The translations under genes were made by a program, and so were the position numbers. Positions 37,060-45,763 of a DNA stretch of 64,000 nt are shown here, one piece after another (position 1 is the first letter of the stretch; every line of letters starts with the position of its first letter). The stretch is from the NCBI RefSeq assembly GCF_021729135.1, contig NZ_JAJTWW010000001.1, positions 124,001 through 188,000 on the forward strand, given 5' to 3'. Origin of the DNA: Brevibacterium daeguense. Lineage in GTDB: Bacteria; Actinomycetota; Actinomycetes; Actinomycetales; Brevibacteriaceae. Under the pieces are notes generated by a model that saw only the letters and a program-made list of their open reading frames with translations, was not told where the DNA came from and ran no database searches.

Positions 37060-39639
37060 GTGAATAGCACCGTCCGACCCTCAGCGCCCCCGCCGACTGC
37101 CGCTGCCGCCTCTCGGTCCCCGGTCTTCGGTCCGACCGCGATGGAGATCGCCTGCTGGATGGTCGGGCTTGCTCTTGCCGCCCTCTCCTCGGGCATCGCG
37201 GGTGTTGTCGGCTTCACCGAGGTCCTCGAGCCGACCGCCATGCGGGACATCTTCCTCGAAGTCGAGGGCACCACCTTCGACGTTCGGCAGGCCGTGCTGG
37301 CGCTGCTGCTGGTCTTCGTGCTCACCGCCGCCGGGGTCTTCCTTCCGCACCGGGTGCTGGGCGGGCTCGCCCCTCCGGCGCGCCGGACTGTCCTGGGCGT
37401 GACATCGGTCGCCACCGCGGTGGCGGCGCTGGCGCTGTTCTTCTTCCCGGTGGTGTGGCTGTCGTGGCTGGTGGCCCTGCTGCTGGGCGTCGCGGTGGCG
37501 GTGATGGTGCTGCAGTCGCCGGATGCCAACCAGAAGCCCTGGCGCACTGCCGGTGTCGCGGCCGGCCTGCTGCTGTTCGTGACCTATGCCTTCCAGATCG
37601 TCGGCGGAGTGGAGGCCGGAGCGCTCGGAGTTCGCTGGTTCCTGCTGCTCGGCGCGGTGCTGCTGCTCGTCGCCGCCGTGCTCGTGCTGCTGGGACCCGC
37701 CCAGCCCCAGGCGCCGCCGGAGACCGGGACATTCCCCCAGGCGAGCGCGGCCCTGCGCGCTCCGGAGGAGATCGCTCGGCCGTGGGCCTGCCACCTCCTC
37801 TTCGGAGTCCTGGGTGCAGTCTTCGCATTGGCCCAGCCCGCAGTGATCGACGAGGGCTTCGGGCAGGCCGGATTCGCCGTCATCGTGTGCAGTGCTCTGC
37901 TCGGCTGGGCGATCGGCTACGAGGTCGGCCCCACGTTCGCGCCGGGAATGACTCGACCGCGACTGACCTCCTTCGCGCTGCTGGGATCCGGCGTGCTGAT
38001 GGGTGCTGCGGGGATCATCGAGGAGCTGTCGGGCAAGGCAGTCCTGTCAGGCGCTGTGGCGTTCGCGGTCGGAGTGGGTGTGCGCGCCCAGCCCTACGTC
38101 TTCTCCCGCCGGGTCGGTGTCACGCTCGGGGGCGTGCTCGCGCTCCTGCTGGCCTCCGCCGGCTTCCGCGCAGAGGTCCCGCTGAGCACCTACGCACACT
38201 GGTCGGTGTCGTCCATCGGAATCGGGTACGGAGCAGTGGGACTCGCAGCGCTCATCGCCGGGGTGGTCGCGCTGTTCACCTTCTCGCCCCAGGGGCTGCA
38301 GGGACTCGCCGTCGACGTCGTGCATGCCTTCCGGTCGCCGGCTGCGGTCCCGGAGGGGCACAGCCGCGGCCTCCCATCCGGAGGGGCGCTCGGTCCAGCC
38401 GGTGATCATGCTGCCGCCACCGGGGTCTTCGTGGCCTTCGAAGGCGCAGACGGCTCCGGCAAGTCGACGCAGGCGAGTCTGCTGGCTGAGCATCTGCGCT
38501 CCCGCGGACTCGGCCCGGTCACCGTGACCCGCGAGCCCGGCGGCACCGAGGCCGGTCGGGCGATGCGCTCAGTGCTCCTCGACGGAGAGGGCGTCGCCGC
38601 GCGCAGCGAGGCGCTGCTGTTCGCTGCGGACCGCGCCCACCACGTCGCCGCCCTCGTGGGTCCCGCACTGGAGCGCGGTGAGGTTGTCATCACCGACCGC
38701 TACATCGACTCCTCCCTGAGCTATCAGGCAGCAGGTCGGGAACTGCCGCGCGACGAGATCGCCCAGCTGTCGCGGTGGGCGACCGAAGGGCTGGTCCCGC
38801 ACCTGACGATCGTGCTCGACATCGATCCGCAGACCGCGGCCGCGCGAACTGCATCCCGGGGTGAGCAGAACCATCTCGACAGCGCGGACATCGAGTTCCG
38901 CCGGAGGGTGCGTGAGTCCTTCCTCGACCTGGCCGCCAAGGAGCCCTCGCGCTACATCGTGATCGACGCCGACAGGACAGCGGCGCAGATCGCTGCGGAT
39001 GTCCACGCCGCGGTGGACCGGCTGCTGAGCACGCGCGCCGCACCGCAGGTGCGTCCCGACCAGGCCCGGTCGGCGCCCGTCCCGCCCGGCGTGCCTGGCT
39101 CTGCTGTCCCTGCTGACCACTCGGGGGAGGCGGTGACCACGGTGCTGGACCGGGGTGGGGCAGCACAGTCCGCTCACCCGCCCGCCGACCGGTCGACCCC
39201 GGACCGGTCGACCCCGGACCGGTCGTCGGCGACCCCGCACCCAGCGCCGGCGACCCCGAACCTAGCGCAGGCTCCGAAGCAGACTGGTCCGGTGCTGCCG
39301 ACCGACCAGGGAGAGGCTGCCACCACCGTGATCCCGACCCGCGGAAGTGAGTCGGCGGCGGTCCGCCCGGACGAGGAGCCGACCACGGTGCTGCCGGGCC
39401 GGCCGGCTGCTGAGGAGCCGCAGTTCAGGCAGACGAAGAGCCGTGAGCGTCTGCAGGCCCAGGCCGAGATCGAGCGCAGGGCGCGGGAGCGGCTGCGCCA
39501 GGCCCGGATGCGATCCTCCGGACGTGAGCGGCCGCAGAACTCGGGACCGCAGAACTCGGGACCGCAGGGTCCAGGACCGCAGGAGCCGGGATCGCAGGAG
39601 CCGGGACCGCGGGACGACGGCCCGGGACGGCGGCGGTGA
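37060..39639 (+). CDS. tmk: Membrane domain / thymidylate kinase fusion
   Basis: 859 aa. Residues 1 to about 430 form an MFS-like integral domain with at least ten hydrophobic segments (for example VLALLLVFVLTAAGVFL, LALFFFPVVWLSWLVALLLG). The kinase begins VFVAFEGADGSGKSTQ with the P-loop near 462-472; TREPGGTEAGRAMR, ADRAHHV, VITDRYIDSSLSYQ and the LID segment RTASRGEQNHLD show a complete dTMP kinase (about 455-665). The last ~190 residues are disordered, with three TTV[IL]-containing copies and Pro/Gly/Gln repeats. Such fusions are known in Streptomyces. It makes dTDP for DNA synthesis; its membrane role is unknown. The stop overlaps holB (GTGA). Confidence 0.9.
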   Translation: MNSTVRPSAPPPTAAAASRSPVFGPTAMEIACWMVGLALAALSSGIAGVVGFTEVLEPTAMRDIFLEVEGTTFDVRQAVLALLLVFVLTAAGVFLPHRVLGGLAPPARRTVLGVTSVATAVAALALFFFPVVWLSWLVALLLGVAVAVMVLQSPDANQKPWRTAGVAAGLLLFVTYAFQIVGGVEAGALGVRWFLLLGAVLLLVAAVLVLLGPAQPQAPPETGTFPQASAALRAPEEIARPWACHLLFGVLGAVFALAQPAVIDEGFGQAGFAVIVCSALLGWAIGYEVGPTFAPGMTRPRLTSFALLGSGVLMGAAGIIEELSGKAVLSGAVAFAVGVGVRAQPYVFSRRVGVTLGGVLALLLASAGFRAEVPLSTYAHWSVSSIGIGYGAVGLAALIAGVVALFTFSPQGLQGLAVDVVHAFRSPAAVPEGHSRGLPSGGALGPAGDHAAATGVFVAFEGADGSGKSTQASLLAEHLRSRGLGPVTVTREPGGTEAGRAMRSVLLDGEGVAARSEALLFAADRAHHVAALVGPALERGEVVITDRYIDSSLSYQAAGRELPRDEIAQLSRWATEGLVPHLTIVLDIDPQTAAARTASRGEQNHLDSADIEFRRRVRESFLDLAAKEPSRYIVIDADRTAAQIAADVHAAVDRLLSTRAAPQVRPDQARSAPVPPGVPGSAVPADHSGEAVTTVLDRGGAAQSAHPPADRSTPDRSTPDRSSATPHPAPATPNLAQAPKQTGPVLPTDQGEAATTVIPTRGSESAAVRPDEEPTTVLPGRPAAEEPQFRQTKSRERLQAQAEIERRARERLRQARMRSSGRERPQNSGPQNSGPQGPGPQEPGSQEPGPRDDGPGRRR
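39195..39240. repeat. Short coding repeats in the tmk tail
   Basis: Repeated (gaccggtcgaccccg)-type 15-bp units encode DRSTP about three times around 39188-39230; a second set (gaactcgggaccgca, 15 bp) near 39537-39567 encodes QNSGP. They lie in the disordered C-terminal region. Confidence 0.6.
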
Positions 39640-40796
39640 GCGTCTGGCGCGAGCTCGTCGGCCAGGACCGCGCCGTCGAGCAGCTTAGGAACGCGGCTCG
39701 CGCAGCCGGGACCGGAGCCGCAGCGATGACACATGCCTGGCTCATCACCGGCCCGCCCGGATCCGGGCGCTCGAATGCCGCCCGTGCCTTCGCCGCTGCC
39801 CTGTTGAGCGGGGACGCCGGGGAGACCACGAGCCCGGCTGCCGTGCGTGCTCTGGCCGGCACCCACGAATCGATGACGGTGATGTCCACACAGAAGTCGC
39901 TGATCTCCATCGACGAGGTCCGCGATCTGGTCTCCCGCGCGCAGAGCGCGCCCGTCAATGCGGAGTGGCGCGTGGTGATCATCGAAGATGCAGACCGGAT
40001 GGCCGAACGCACGTCCAACGTGCTGCTCAAGGCGATCGAGGAGCCCCCGCCGGCCACCGTCTGGATCCTGTGCGCTCCGAGCCCGCAGGACGTGCTGACG
40101 ACGATCCGCTCCCGCTGCCGCAACGTCAATCTGCGGATCCCGCCCACGGAAGCGATCGCGGAGCTGCTTCACGTGCGTGACGGAGTGGACCGGGACACGG
40201 CCATCTGGGCGGCGGCCGCGGCCCAGAACCACATCGGACGCGCCAAGTACCTGGCCACCAGCGGCACCGCTCGCGCTGAGCGCGCCCGTGTCCTCGACAT
40301 TCCGGAGAAGCTGACCTCGCTCGGCGCCACAGTGCGGCTGGCCGGCCGGATCGCAGACGAGGCGGCCGAGCGGGCGAAGACGCGCACGGAGGAGCGCAAC
40401 GCCCGTGAACGCGAGCACCTCCTCGAGACCTTGGGTGTCGAACCGGGCAGAAGCGTTCCCCCGGCCGTGCGCGCGCAGGTCAGACGACTCGAGGAGGAGC
40501 AGAAGCGCAAGAGCGTGCGCGCCCGCAACGACGAGATCGACGCCATCCTGCTCGAGCTGCTCTCGCTCTACCGGGATGTGCTGCTGTGTCAGCTGGGGCT
40601 CAGCGACGGCTGGATCAACCGGGGCGAAGAGGAGCGGATCCGGGCTCAGGCATCGGCCTCGGACGCGGCGAGCACCCTGCGCCGGATCGATCTGATCGGA
40701 CAGGCACGCGACAGGCTCGCCACGAATATGACGCCGCAGCTCATCGTCGAAGCGGCGTTCATCGGCCTGTCGAACCCCTGGCTCACCGCCGACTGA
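39636..40796 (+). CDS. holB: DNA polymerase III subunit delta'
   Basis: 386 aa. Clamp-loader subunit that pairs with gamma/tau and delta. GPPGSGRSN near residues 40-48 is the Walker A remnant typical of delta'; SIDEVRDLVSRAQSAPVNAEWRVVIIEDADRM, NVLLKAIEEPPPATVWIL and IRSRCRNVNL are conserved. The four-Cys zinc module expected after the P-loop is missing: the segment reads ALLSGDAGETTSPAAVRALAG with no Cys, though its length is kept. The only GTG start consistent with the family overlaps the tmk stop. A long helical C-terminal domain follows. Confidence 0.93.
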   Translation: MSVWRELVGQDRAVEQLRNAARAAGTGAAAMTHAWLITGPPGSGRSNAARAFAAALLSGDAGETTSPAAVRALAGTHESMTVMSTQKSLISIDEVRDLVSRAQSAPVNAEWRVVIIEDADRMAERTSNVLLKAIEEPPPATVWILCAPSPQDVLTTIRSRCRNVNLRIPPTEAIAELLHVRDGVDRDTAIWAAAAAQNHIGRAKYLATSGTARAERARVLDIPEKLTSLGATVRLAGRIADEAAERAKTRTEERNAREREHLLETLGVEPGRSVPPAVRAQVRRLEEEQKRKSVRARNDEIDAILLELLSLYRDVLLCQLGLSDGWINRGEEERIRAQASASDAASTLRRIDLIGQARDRLATNMTPQLIVEAAFIGLSNPWLTAD

Positions 40797-40814
40797 GCTG
40801 CAGCTCCCGCGCGC

Positions 40815-41924
40815 TCAGCCGAGGAGATCCGCGACCAGCGCAGCCACCAGCTCGATGCGCCGCGGAATCCATGCCTTGACAGCGTGCTCGCTGTCGGCGT
40901 GTGATCCCCCTCCGACTGTGCCCAAGCCGTCGAGGGTCGGCACTCCCAGGCCGGCAGTGAAGTTGCCGTCCGAGCCGCCGCCGACTCCGATCGACCGCAG
41001 CGGCGGATGCCCCAGCCGAGCGGCGATCCGCTGCGCGCGACCGTACAGCCCGAGAGACTGCTCGGTCTCGAACGGCGGCCGGTTGATGCCGCCGTGCAGC
41101 AGCAGCCGCGAACCCGGATGGACCGGTCGCAGAGTGCGCAGCGCGACATCGACGCGCTGCTGCTCGGCGACGGTCTTCGCCCGGGAATCGATGCCCACGC
41201 GGGCGGTCGCGGGAACTGTGTTCGTCGTGGTGCCCGAGTTCAGCACCGTCGGGACCACGGAGGTGCCCGCCTGGGCGTTGCCGAGCTCGGCGATCCGCAG
41301 CACCTGGGAGGCGACCTCGATCGTGGCATTGATGCCGCGCTCGGGTTCCACCCCGGCATGGGATGCCCGCCCGCGGACCTCCAGCTGGTAGATCGCCACT
41401 CCCTTGCGCGCGATCTTGACGGCGCCGTCGGTCCCGCCGCTCTCGAAGACGAGGGCGGCATCCGCGCCTCGCGCCTCGTCCTCGATGAGGCGCTGGGAGG
41501 TGATCGACCCGAGTTCCTCGTCGCCCGTGACCAGCAGGCTGACTCCGTCGAGATTCCCGCGCCTGTCCTGGGCAGCCGCCAACCCGTGCAGCGCGATCAG
41601 GACTCCGCCCTTCATGTCGTCGGTGCCCGGTCCGCGGATGATGCCGTCGACATCCGAGAACGGCAGTCGGCGGATGGTGCCCAGCGGCCACACCGTGTCG
41701 TGATGGCCGATGAGGACGACGCGCCGCGGCCCGTCGCCGAACCGCCACAGCACATGCGGATAGCCTTCGGGAGCGAGAATCCGCGGTCGGACGCCGAGCA
41801 GGTCGGTGCCGACGGTGGAGACGAGCGCTGCGCTGCGCGCCAGAGATTGCAGATCCGCGGAGGGCGATTCGCATTCGACGAGCTGCTCGAACTCGCGCAT
41901 GAAGCGATCCATGTCTGCTGACAC
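40815..41924 (-). CDS. M20-family metallopeptidase (carboxypeptidase G2-like)
   Basis: 369 aa. Two-zinc M20 enzyme: GHHDTVWP near residue 80 (first His and catalytic Asp), GPGTDDMKGG (bridging Asp), TGDEELGS (catalytic base and ligand Glu), VFESGG (Asp/Glu ligand) and GGSHADSEHAV (last His) are visible; the dimerisation domain (GRASHAGVEPERGINA) is complete. Substrate may be a glutamate conjugate or a dipeptide. The GTG at 41924 is chosen: AAAGGAA lies 6 nt upstream. Divergent-like spacing of 74 bp from the LuxR gene on the same strand. Confidence 0.88.
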   Translation of the reverse strand: MSADMDRFMREFEQLVECESPSADLQSLARSAALVSTVGTDLLGVRPRILAPEGYPHVLWRFGDGPRRVVLIGHHDTVWPLGTIRRLPFSDVDGIIRGPGTDDMKGGVLIALHGLAAAQDRRGNLDGVSLLVTGDEELGSITSQRLIEDEARGADAALVFESGGTDGAVKIARKGVAIYQLEVRGRASHAGVEPERGINATIEVASQVLRIAELGNAQAGTSVVPTVLNSGTTTNTVPATARVGIDSRAKTVAEQQRVDVALRTLRPVHPGSRLLLHGGINRPPFETEQSLGLYGRAQRIAARLGHPPLRSIGVGGGSDGNFTAGLGVPTLDGLGTVGGGSHADSEHAVKAWIPRRIELVAALVADLLG

Positions 41925-41998
41925 CGCGGCATTCCTTTCCTGGTGGGACAGTTGTCCACTGTACCCGCGGCGGACGGCGGCCCTGCGATCGACAATGG

Positions 41999-42412
41999 CT
42001 ACGGCAGTGCCCCGAGGCGCCGTGCAGCGGACACCGCGGCGTATCCCGTGGACGCGTCGAGCTTGGCCATCGCGGCGTTGAGGTAGCTCTTCACCGTCGA
42101 CTCCTTGAGCCCCAGCGCTGTGGCCACACCCGCGTTGCTCAGCCCGAGGGCGACGTGGGCGAGCACGTCGAGCTCGCGCGGAGCCAGCCGGGGCTCGCGG
42201 CCCCCGGACGCCGCGGCCACCGGTCCCTCGTGCAGGGCTTCCGCCAGCCGGTTCTCCAGGGAGCGGATCCGCTCCGCCGACTCCGGTTCCCGCCACCCCG
42301 CACGGATGCCGCGCAGCTCGGCGAAGACGCTTCGCAGGAGCTCGCGGTGCGCTCCGGTCCGATCCGTGTGTCCCTCCGCCCCGGCCGCTGTCGTCGAAGA
42401 CATCGTCGTCAT
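41999..42412 (-). CDS. Short LuxR-type regulator
   Basis: 137 aa. An N-terminal helical part of about 65 residues has no sensor domain that I can name; the C-terminal helix-turn-helix is LAPRELDVLAHVALGLSNAGVATALGLKESTVKSYLNAAMAKL near residues 76-119. ATG 42412 with AAGGAAA 7 nt upstream. Divergent from the DUF485-actP operon across 120 bp, so it probably controls acetate uptake, comparable in position (not length) to acetate regulators of the RamA type. That it regulates actP is inferred. Confidence 0.8.
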   Translation of the reverse strand: MTTMSSTTAAGAEGHTDRTGAHRELLRSVFAELRGIRAGWREPESAERIRSLENRLAEALHEGPVAAASGGREPRLAPRELDVLAHVALGLSNAGVATALGLKESTVKSYLNAAMAKLDASTGYAAVSAARRLGALP

Positions 42413-42476
42413 CGGGTTTCCTTACCAACTTCGGATGGTATTCCGGCTATTTCGGCTCCGCTAAGTTTACCCGTGG

Positions 42477-42492
42477 AGTGACGCGGGTCACC
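42477..42492. promoter_or_regulatory. Crp/GlxR-like binding site
   Basis: AGTGACGCGGGTCACC has the GTGA-N6-TCAC core of the Crp/GlxR consensus TGTGA-N6-TCACA, missing only the outermost base on each side. It lies 41 nt upstream of the DUF485 start and 65 bp from the LuxR-type gene. A crp gene is in the window. Confidence 0.55.
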
Positions 42493-42532
42493 TGTAACGC
42501 CTGATTCCGCCCGAATCCGATGTGAGGATGCA

Positions 42533-42979
42533 ATGGAGCAGAACACCACTCACGCAGTGGACTACCCGGGAGTGCAGCAGTCGGAGAAGTTCACGCGACT
42601 GCGCAGGCGACATCGATCGTTCGTGGTGCCGGTGAGCATCGCCTTCCTGGCCTGGTACTTCCTCTACGTCCTGCTCGGCGCCTACGCCCACGACCTCATG
42701 GCCCAGCCGGTGCTGGGGAACATCAACGTCGGCGTGGTGCTCGGGCTCGGGCAGTTCGTCACCACCTTCGCCATCACCATGGCGTACGTGTCCTACGCCA
42801 ATCGTCGCCTGGACCCGCTCGCGGCCGAGCTGCGCGACGACCTGGAGCAGATCGAGGCACAGGCCGCCGCTGACAGCACCGCCGGATCCGCTCGGACCAC
42901 GACCGGAACCACCGGGACCGCTGCCGGGAGTGCCGGTGCTGCCGGCACCGAGACCGCCGAAGGAAGGGAATCCCAGTGA
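42533..42979 (+). CDS. DUF485 membrane protein (ActP partner)
   Basis: 148 aa. Two membrane segments (VPVSIAFLAWYFLYVLLGAYA; VGVVLGLGQFVTTFAITMAYV) and the family signature VSYANRRLDPLAAELR. DUF485 proteins accompany SSS-type acetate symporters such as ActP and are thought to help them. The C-terminal ~45 residues are a Thr/Ala/Gly-rich tail. ATG 42533 with gaggat nearby. The stop overlaps the actP start. Confidence 0.92.
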   Translation: MEQNTTHAVDYPGVQQSEKFTRLRRRHRSFVVPVSIAFLAWYFLYVLLGAYAHDLMAQPVLGNINVGVVLGLGQFVTTFAITMAYVSYANRRLDPLAAELRDDLEQIEAQAAADSTAGSARTTTGTTGTAAGSAGAAGTETAEGRESQ

Positions 42980-44595
42980 ACCAGCTCGACGTGCTGTCAC
43001 AGCCCGGGGCAGCGGAGAACAACCCCGTCCTCAACATCTCGATCTTCCTGGCCTTCGTCATCGTCACCCTGGTGATCGTGTTCCGGGCCAGCCGCAACAA
43101 CCGCTCGGCCGCTGACTACTATGCCGCCGGGCGCTCGTTCACCGGCCCCCAGAACGGCTTCGCGATCTCCGGCGACTACCTCTCAGCCGCTTCGTTCCTC
43201 GGAATCGTCGGCGCGATCGCGGTCAACGGCTACGACGGGTTCCTCTACTCGATCGGCTTCCTCGTGGCCTGGCTGGTCGCGCTGCTGCTGGTCGCGGAGC
43301 TCATGCGCAACACCGGCAAGTTCACCATGGCCGACGTGCTGGCCTTCCGTCTCAAGCAGCGACCCGTCCGCCTGGCCGCGGCCACCACCACCCTCGCCGT
43401 GTGTTTCTTCTACCTGCTCGCGCAGATGGCGGGCGCCGGTGGACTGGTGTCGCTGCTCATCGGCATCGACTCCGAACTCGGCCAGTCACTGGTCGTCGCC
43501 GTCGTCGGCGCGGTGATGATCGTCTATGTCCTGGTCGGCGGGATGAAGGGCACCACGTGGGTGCAGATCATCAAAGCGATCCTCCTGATCAGCGGTGTCG
43601 CAGCGATGACGCTGTGGGTGCTCGCCCTGTACGGCTTCAACTTCTCCGCAGTCCTCGGCGATGCGGTGGCCCGTTCGGTGTCCGACCCGCCCGAGGCGAT
43701 CCTCGCTCCCGGACTGCAGTACGGGGCCATGCCCATCGACTTCATCTCACTGGCGCTGGCCCTCGTCCTCGGCACCGCAGAGCTGCCGCATGTGCTCATG
43801 CGGTTCTACACCGTGCCGACGGCCAAGGAGGCCCGGCGCTCGGTGGTGTGGGCGATCTGGCTGATCGGCATCTTCTATCTGTTCACGCTGGTCCTCGGCT
43901 ACGGGGCCGCAGCGCTCGTCGGATCGGACACGATCTCGGCCGCGCCGGGTGGGGTGAATTCCGCGGCCCCGCTGCTCGCCCTCGAGCTCGGCGGACCGCT
44001 GCTCCTGGGCTTCATCTCGGCCGTCGCCTTCGCCACCATCCTCGCGGTCGTCGCGGGGCTGACCATCACGGCGGCCGCCTCCTTCGCCCACGACATCTAC
44101 TCGAACGTCGTCAAGAAGGGGAAGTCCGACCCGGACGCGGAGGTCAAGATCGCCCGCCGGACCGTGATCTTCATCGGGATCGCCTCGATCATCGGCGGCA
44201 TCGGCGTGCAGGGGCAGAACATCGCCTTCCTGGTGGCGCTCGCCTTCGCGGTCGCCGCCAGCGCCAACCTGCCGACCATCCTGTACTCGCTGTTCTGGAG
44301 CAGGTTCAGCACCCGGGGAGCGGTGTGGTCGATGTACGGCGGCCTCGGCACCGCGGTCGTCCTCATCGCGCTGTCGCCGGTTGTCTCCGGCAACGAGACA
44401 GCAATGCTCGGCGCGGCTGTCGACTTCGCGATCTTCCCGCTGAAGAACCCCGGGATCATCTCCATCCCGGTCGGCTTCCTGCTGGGCTGGCTGGGCTCGG
44501 TGACCTCGCCCGTCAAGGAGGACCCGCGCATCGCCGCGGAGATGGAGGTCCGCTCGCTGACCGGTCACGGCGCAGAGAAGGCCGTGGAGCACTGA
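42976..44595 (+). CDS. actP: Cation/acetate symporter (SSS family)
   Basis: 539 aa. Sodium:solute symporter with about 13 membrane segments: NNRSAADYYAAGRSFTGPQNGFAISGDYLSAASFLGIVGAIA, the sodium-binding SAASFLG motif, LPHVLMRFYTVPTAKEARRSV and TILAVVAGLTITAAASFAHDIYSN are typical of ActP. It imports acetate and short monocarboxylates, which Acs (18474-20444) then activates. GTG start overlaps the DUF485 stop. Controlled, by inference, by the divergent LuxR-type protein and Crp. Confidence 0.94.
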   Translation: MNQLDVLSQPGAAENNPVLNISIFLAFVIVTLVIVFRASRNNRSAADYYAAGRSFTGPQNGFAISGDYLSAASFLGIVGAIAVNGYDGFLYSIGFLVAWLVALLLVAELMRNTGKFTMADVLAFRLKQRPVRLAAATTTLAVCFFYLLAQMAGAGGLVSLLIGIDSELGQSLVVAVVGAVMIVYVLVGGMKGTTWVQIIKAILLISGVAAMTLWVLALYGFNFSAVLGDAVARSVSDPPEAILAPGLQYGAMPIDFISLALALVLGTAELPHVLMRFYTVPTAKEARRSVVWAIWLIGIFYLFTLVLGYGAAALVGSDTISAAPGGVNSAAPLLALELGGPLLLGFISAVAFATILAVVAGLTITAAASFAHDIYSNVVKKGKSDPDAEVKIARRTVIFIGIASIIGGIGVQGQNIAFLVALAFAVAASANLPTILYSLFWSRFSTRGAVWSMYGGLGTAVVLIALSPVVSGNETAMLGAAVDFAIFPLKNPGIISIPVGFLLGWLGSVTSPVKEDPRIAAEMEVRSLTGHGAEKAVEH

Positions 44596-44605
44596 CTCCT
44601 GCATT

Positions 44606-44634
44606 TTGACCGCTTCGCGCGTGCTCGGTATCCT
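44606..44634 (+). promoter_or_regulatory. tRNA-Thr promoter (TTGACC-17-TATCCT)
   Basis: TTGACC at 44606-44611 and TATCCT at 44629-44634, exactly 17 bp apart, lie 11 nt upstream of the tRNA. The best sigma-70-like promoter in the window. Confidence 0.75.
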
Positions 44635-44645
44635 GAGTCGGTGTT

Positions 44646-44718
44646 GCCTCTTTAGCTCAGTCGGCAGAGCGTCTTACTCGTAATAAGAAGGTCGCCGGTT
44701 CGATTCCGGCAAGAGGCT
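44646..44718 (+). tRNA. tRNA-Thr (anticodon CGT)
   Basis: 73 nt. The acceptor stem GCCTCTT/AAGAGGC, D-arm GCTC...GAGC, anticodon stem TCTTA/TAAGA with loop CTCGTAA and T-arm GCCGG-TTCGATT-CCGGC all fold. Anticodon CGT reads ACG. The discriminator is T; CCA is not encoded. Confidence 0.96.
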
Positions 44719-44726
44719 CGTCACGG

Positions 44727-44751
44727 CGGCTCCGGTGCTTCACCGGAGCCG
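44727..44751 (+). terminator. tRNA-Thr terminator
   Basis: 11-bp stem (44727-44737 with 44741-44751), 3-nt loop, followed by a T/C-rich tail (ttctcgttctcc). Confidence 0.8.
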
Positions 44752-44868
44752 TTCTCGTTCTCCAGCCGCAGTGCGGCGACTACCGCCGGTGCGCAGAGTT
44801 CTCTACGATCGAGAAGTACGCGTGCGTCGTCGGCGCGAAGCCGGCGAACAGACAACAAGGTGGGTTAC

Positions 44869-45741
44869 ATGCAGATCAGCGGCGACATCATCGTCGGCAT
44901 CGATGGGTCCCGGTCCTGCAGGGAGGCCGCGGCCTGGGCGCTGAAGGAGGCACGGCACCACGACTGCGGCCTCCGGCTGATCTCGGTCGTCTCCCCGGAG
45001 AACCGCAAGTTCGGCTCCCTCGGCGAGGCGCAGGACGCCAGTGCGAACGCGCTCGCCACGATCTCCGAGCAGCTGCGCGCACTCGTGCCCGAGGCCGAGT
45101 TCGAGACCGTGATCGAACAAGGGGATCCCGCCGAGGTGCTCGCCGCCAGGTCCGAGAAGGCCGGACTCGTCGTGATCGGCCATCACGGCTCCGATCAGGA
45201 GGTCGGCGGCAGGATCGGCACCATCAGCTTCGGGTTGCCCGGCCACGCGCTCAGCCCCGTGCTCGTCTACCGCGAGTCGGAGGACAGCGAGTTCGATTCC
45301 GCCGATTCCCACGTGCTCCGCGGCGGGGGAGTGGTCGTCGGCCATGACACCTCCGACTACGCAGGCGTGGCTGCGCTGGACGCCGCCGACTATGCCTCCC
45401 GGACCGGTGCGGCCCTGCGCATGGTCGTCGCGACCCAGGCCGACGGCGACGAGCGCGACCGCGCCCAGACCGATCTCGACATGGCCTGGCTGCGCTCCCA
45501 GTACCCCGGACTCACGGTGAGCGCCGAATACCACGAAGGTGACGCGGCGGCGGTGCTCGCCGCACGCTCGGCCGATGCCGACCTGCTCGTGATCGGCAAG
45601 CGCGGTCTGGGGCGCTTCGCCAGCATGCGCGTCCAGCTGGGCCGGACCGCCTCACGGGTGCTCCACGACGCGCAGTGCTCTCTCCTGCTCGTCCCGTTCC
45701 GCGAGGACCCCGCCCTGGCCCTGCGGCGGTTCGTCGACTGA
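44869..45741 (+). CDS. Tandem universal stress protein
   Basis: 290 aa with two UspA domains. Domain 1 (1 to about 140): DIIVGIDGSRSCREAAAWALKEA and VVIGHHGSDQ; domain 2 (about 150-290): VVVGHDTSDYAGVAALDAADYA and LLVIGKRGLGRFASMRVQLGRTAS, resembling the ATP-binding G-x2-G-x9-G-S/T motif. Usp proteins bind ATP or cAMP and act in starvation or redox stress. ATG 44869 with AAGGTGGG upstream; GTG 44860 is an alternative. Confidence 0.9.
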   Translation: MQISGDIIVGIDGSRSCREAAAWALKEARHHDCGLRLISVVSPENRKFGSLGEAQDASANALATISEQLRALVPEAEFETVIEQGDPAEVLAARSEKAGLVVIGHHGSDQEVGGRIGTISFGLPGHALSPVLVYRESEDSEFDSADSHVLRGGGVVVGHDTSDYAGVAALDAADYASRTGAALRMVVATQADGDERDRAQTDLDMAWLRSQYPGLTVSAEYHEGDAAAVLAARSADADLLVIGKRGLGRFASMRVQLGRTASRVLHDAQCSLLLVPFREDPALALRRFVD

Positions 45742-45763
45742 GGCGGCCCGGGCCGGAACCCCA

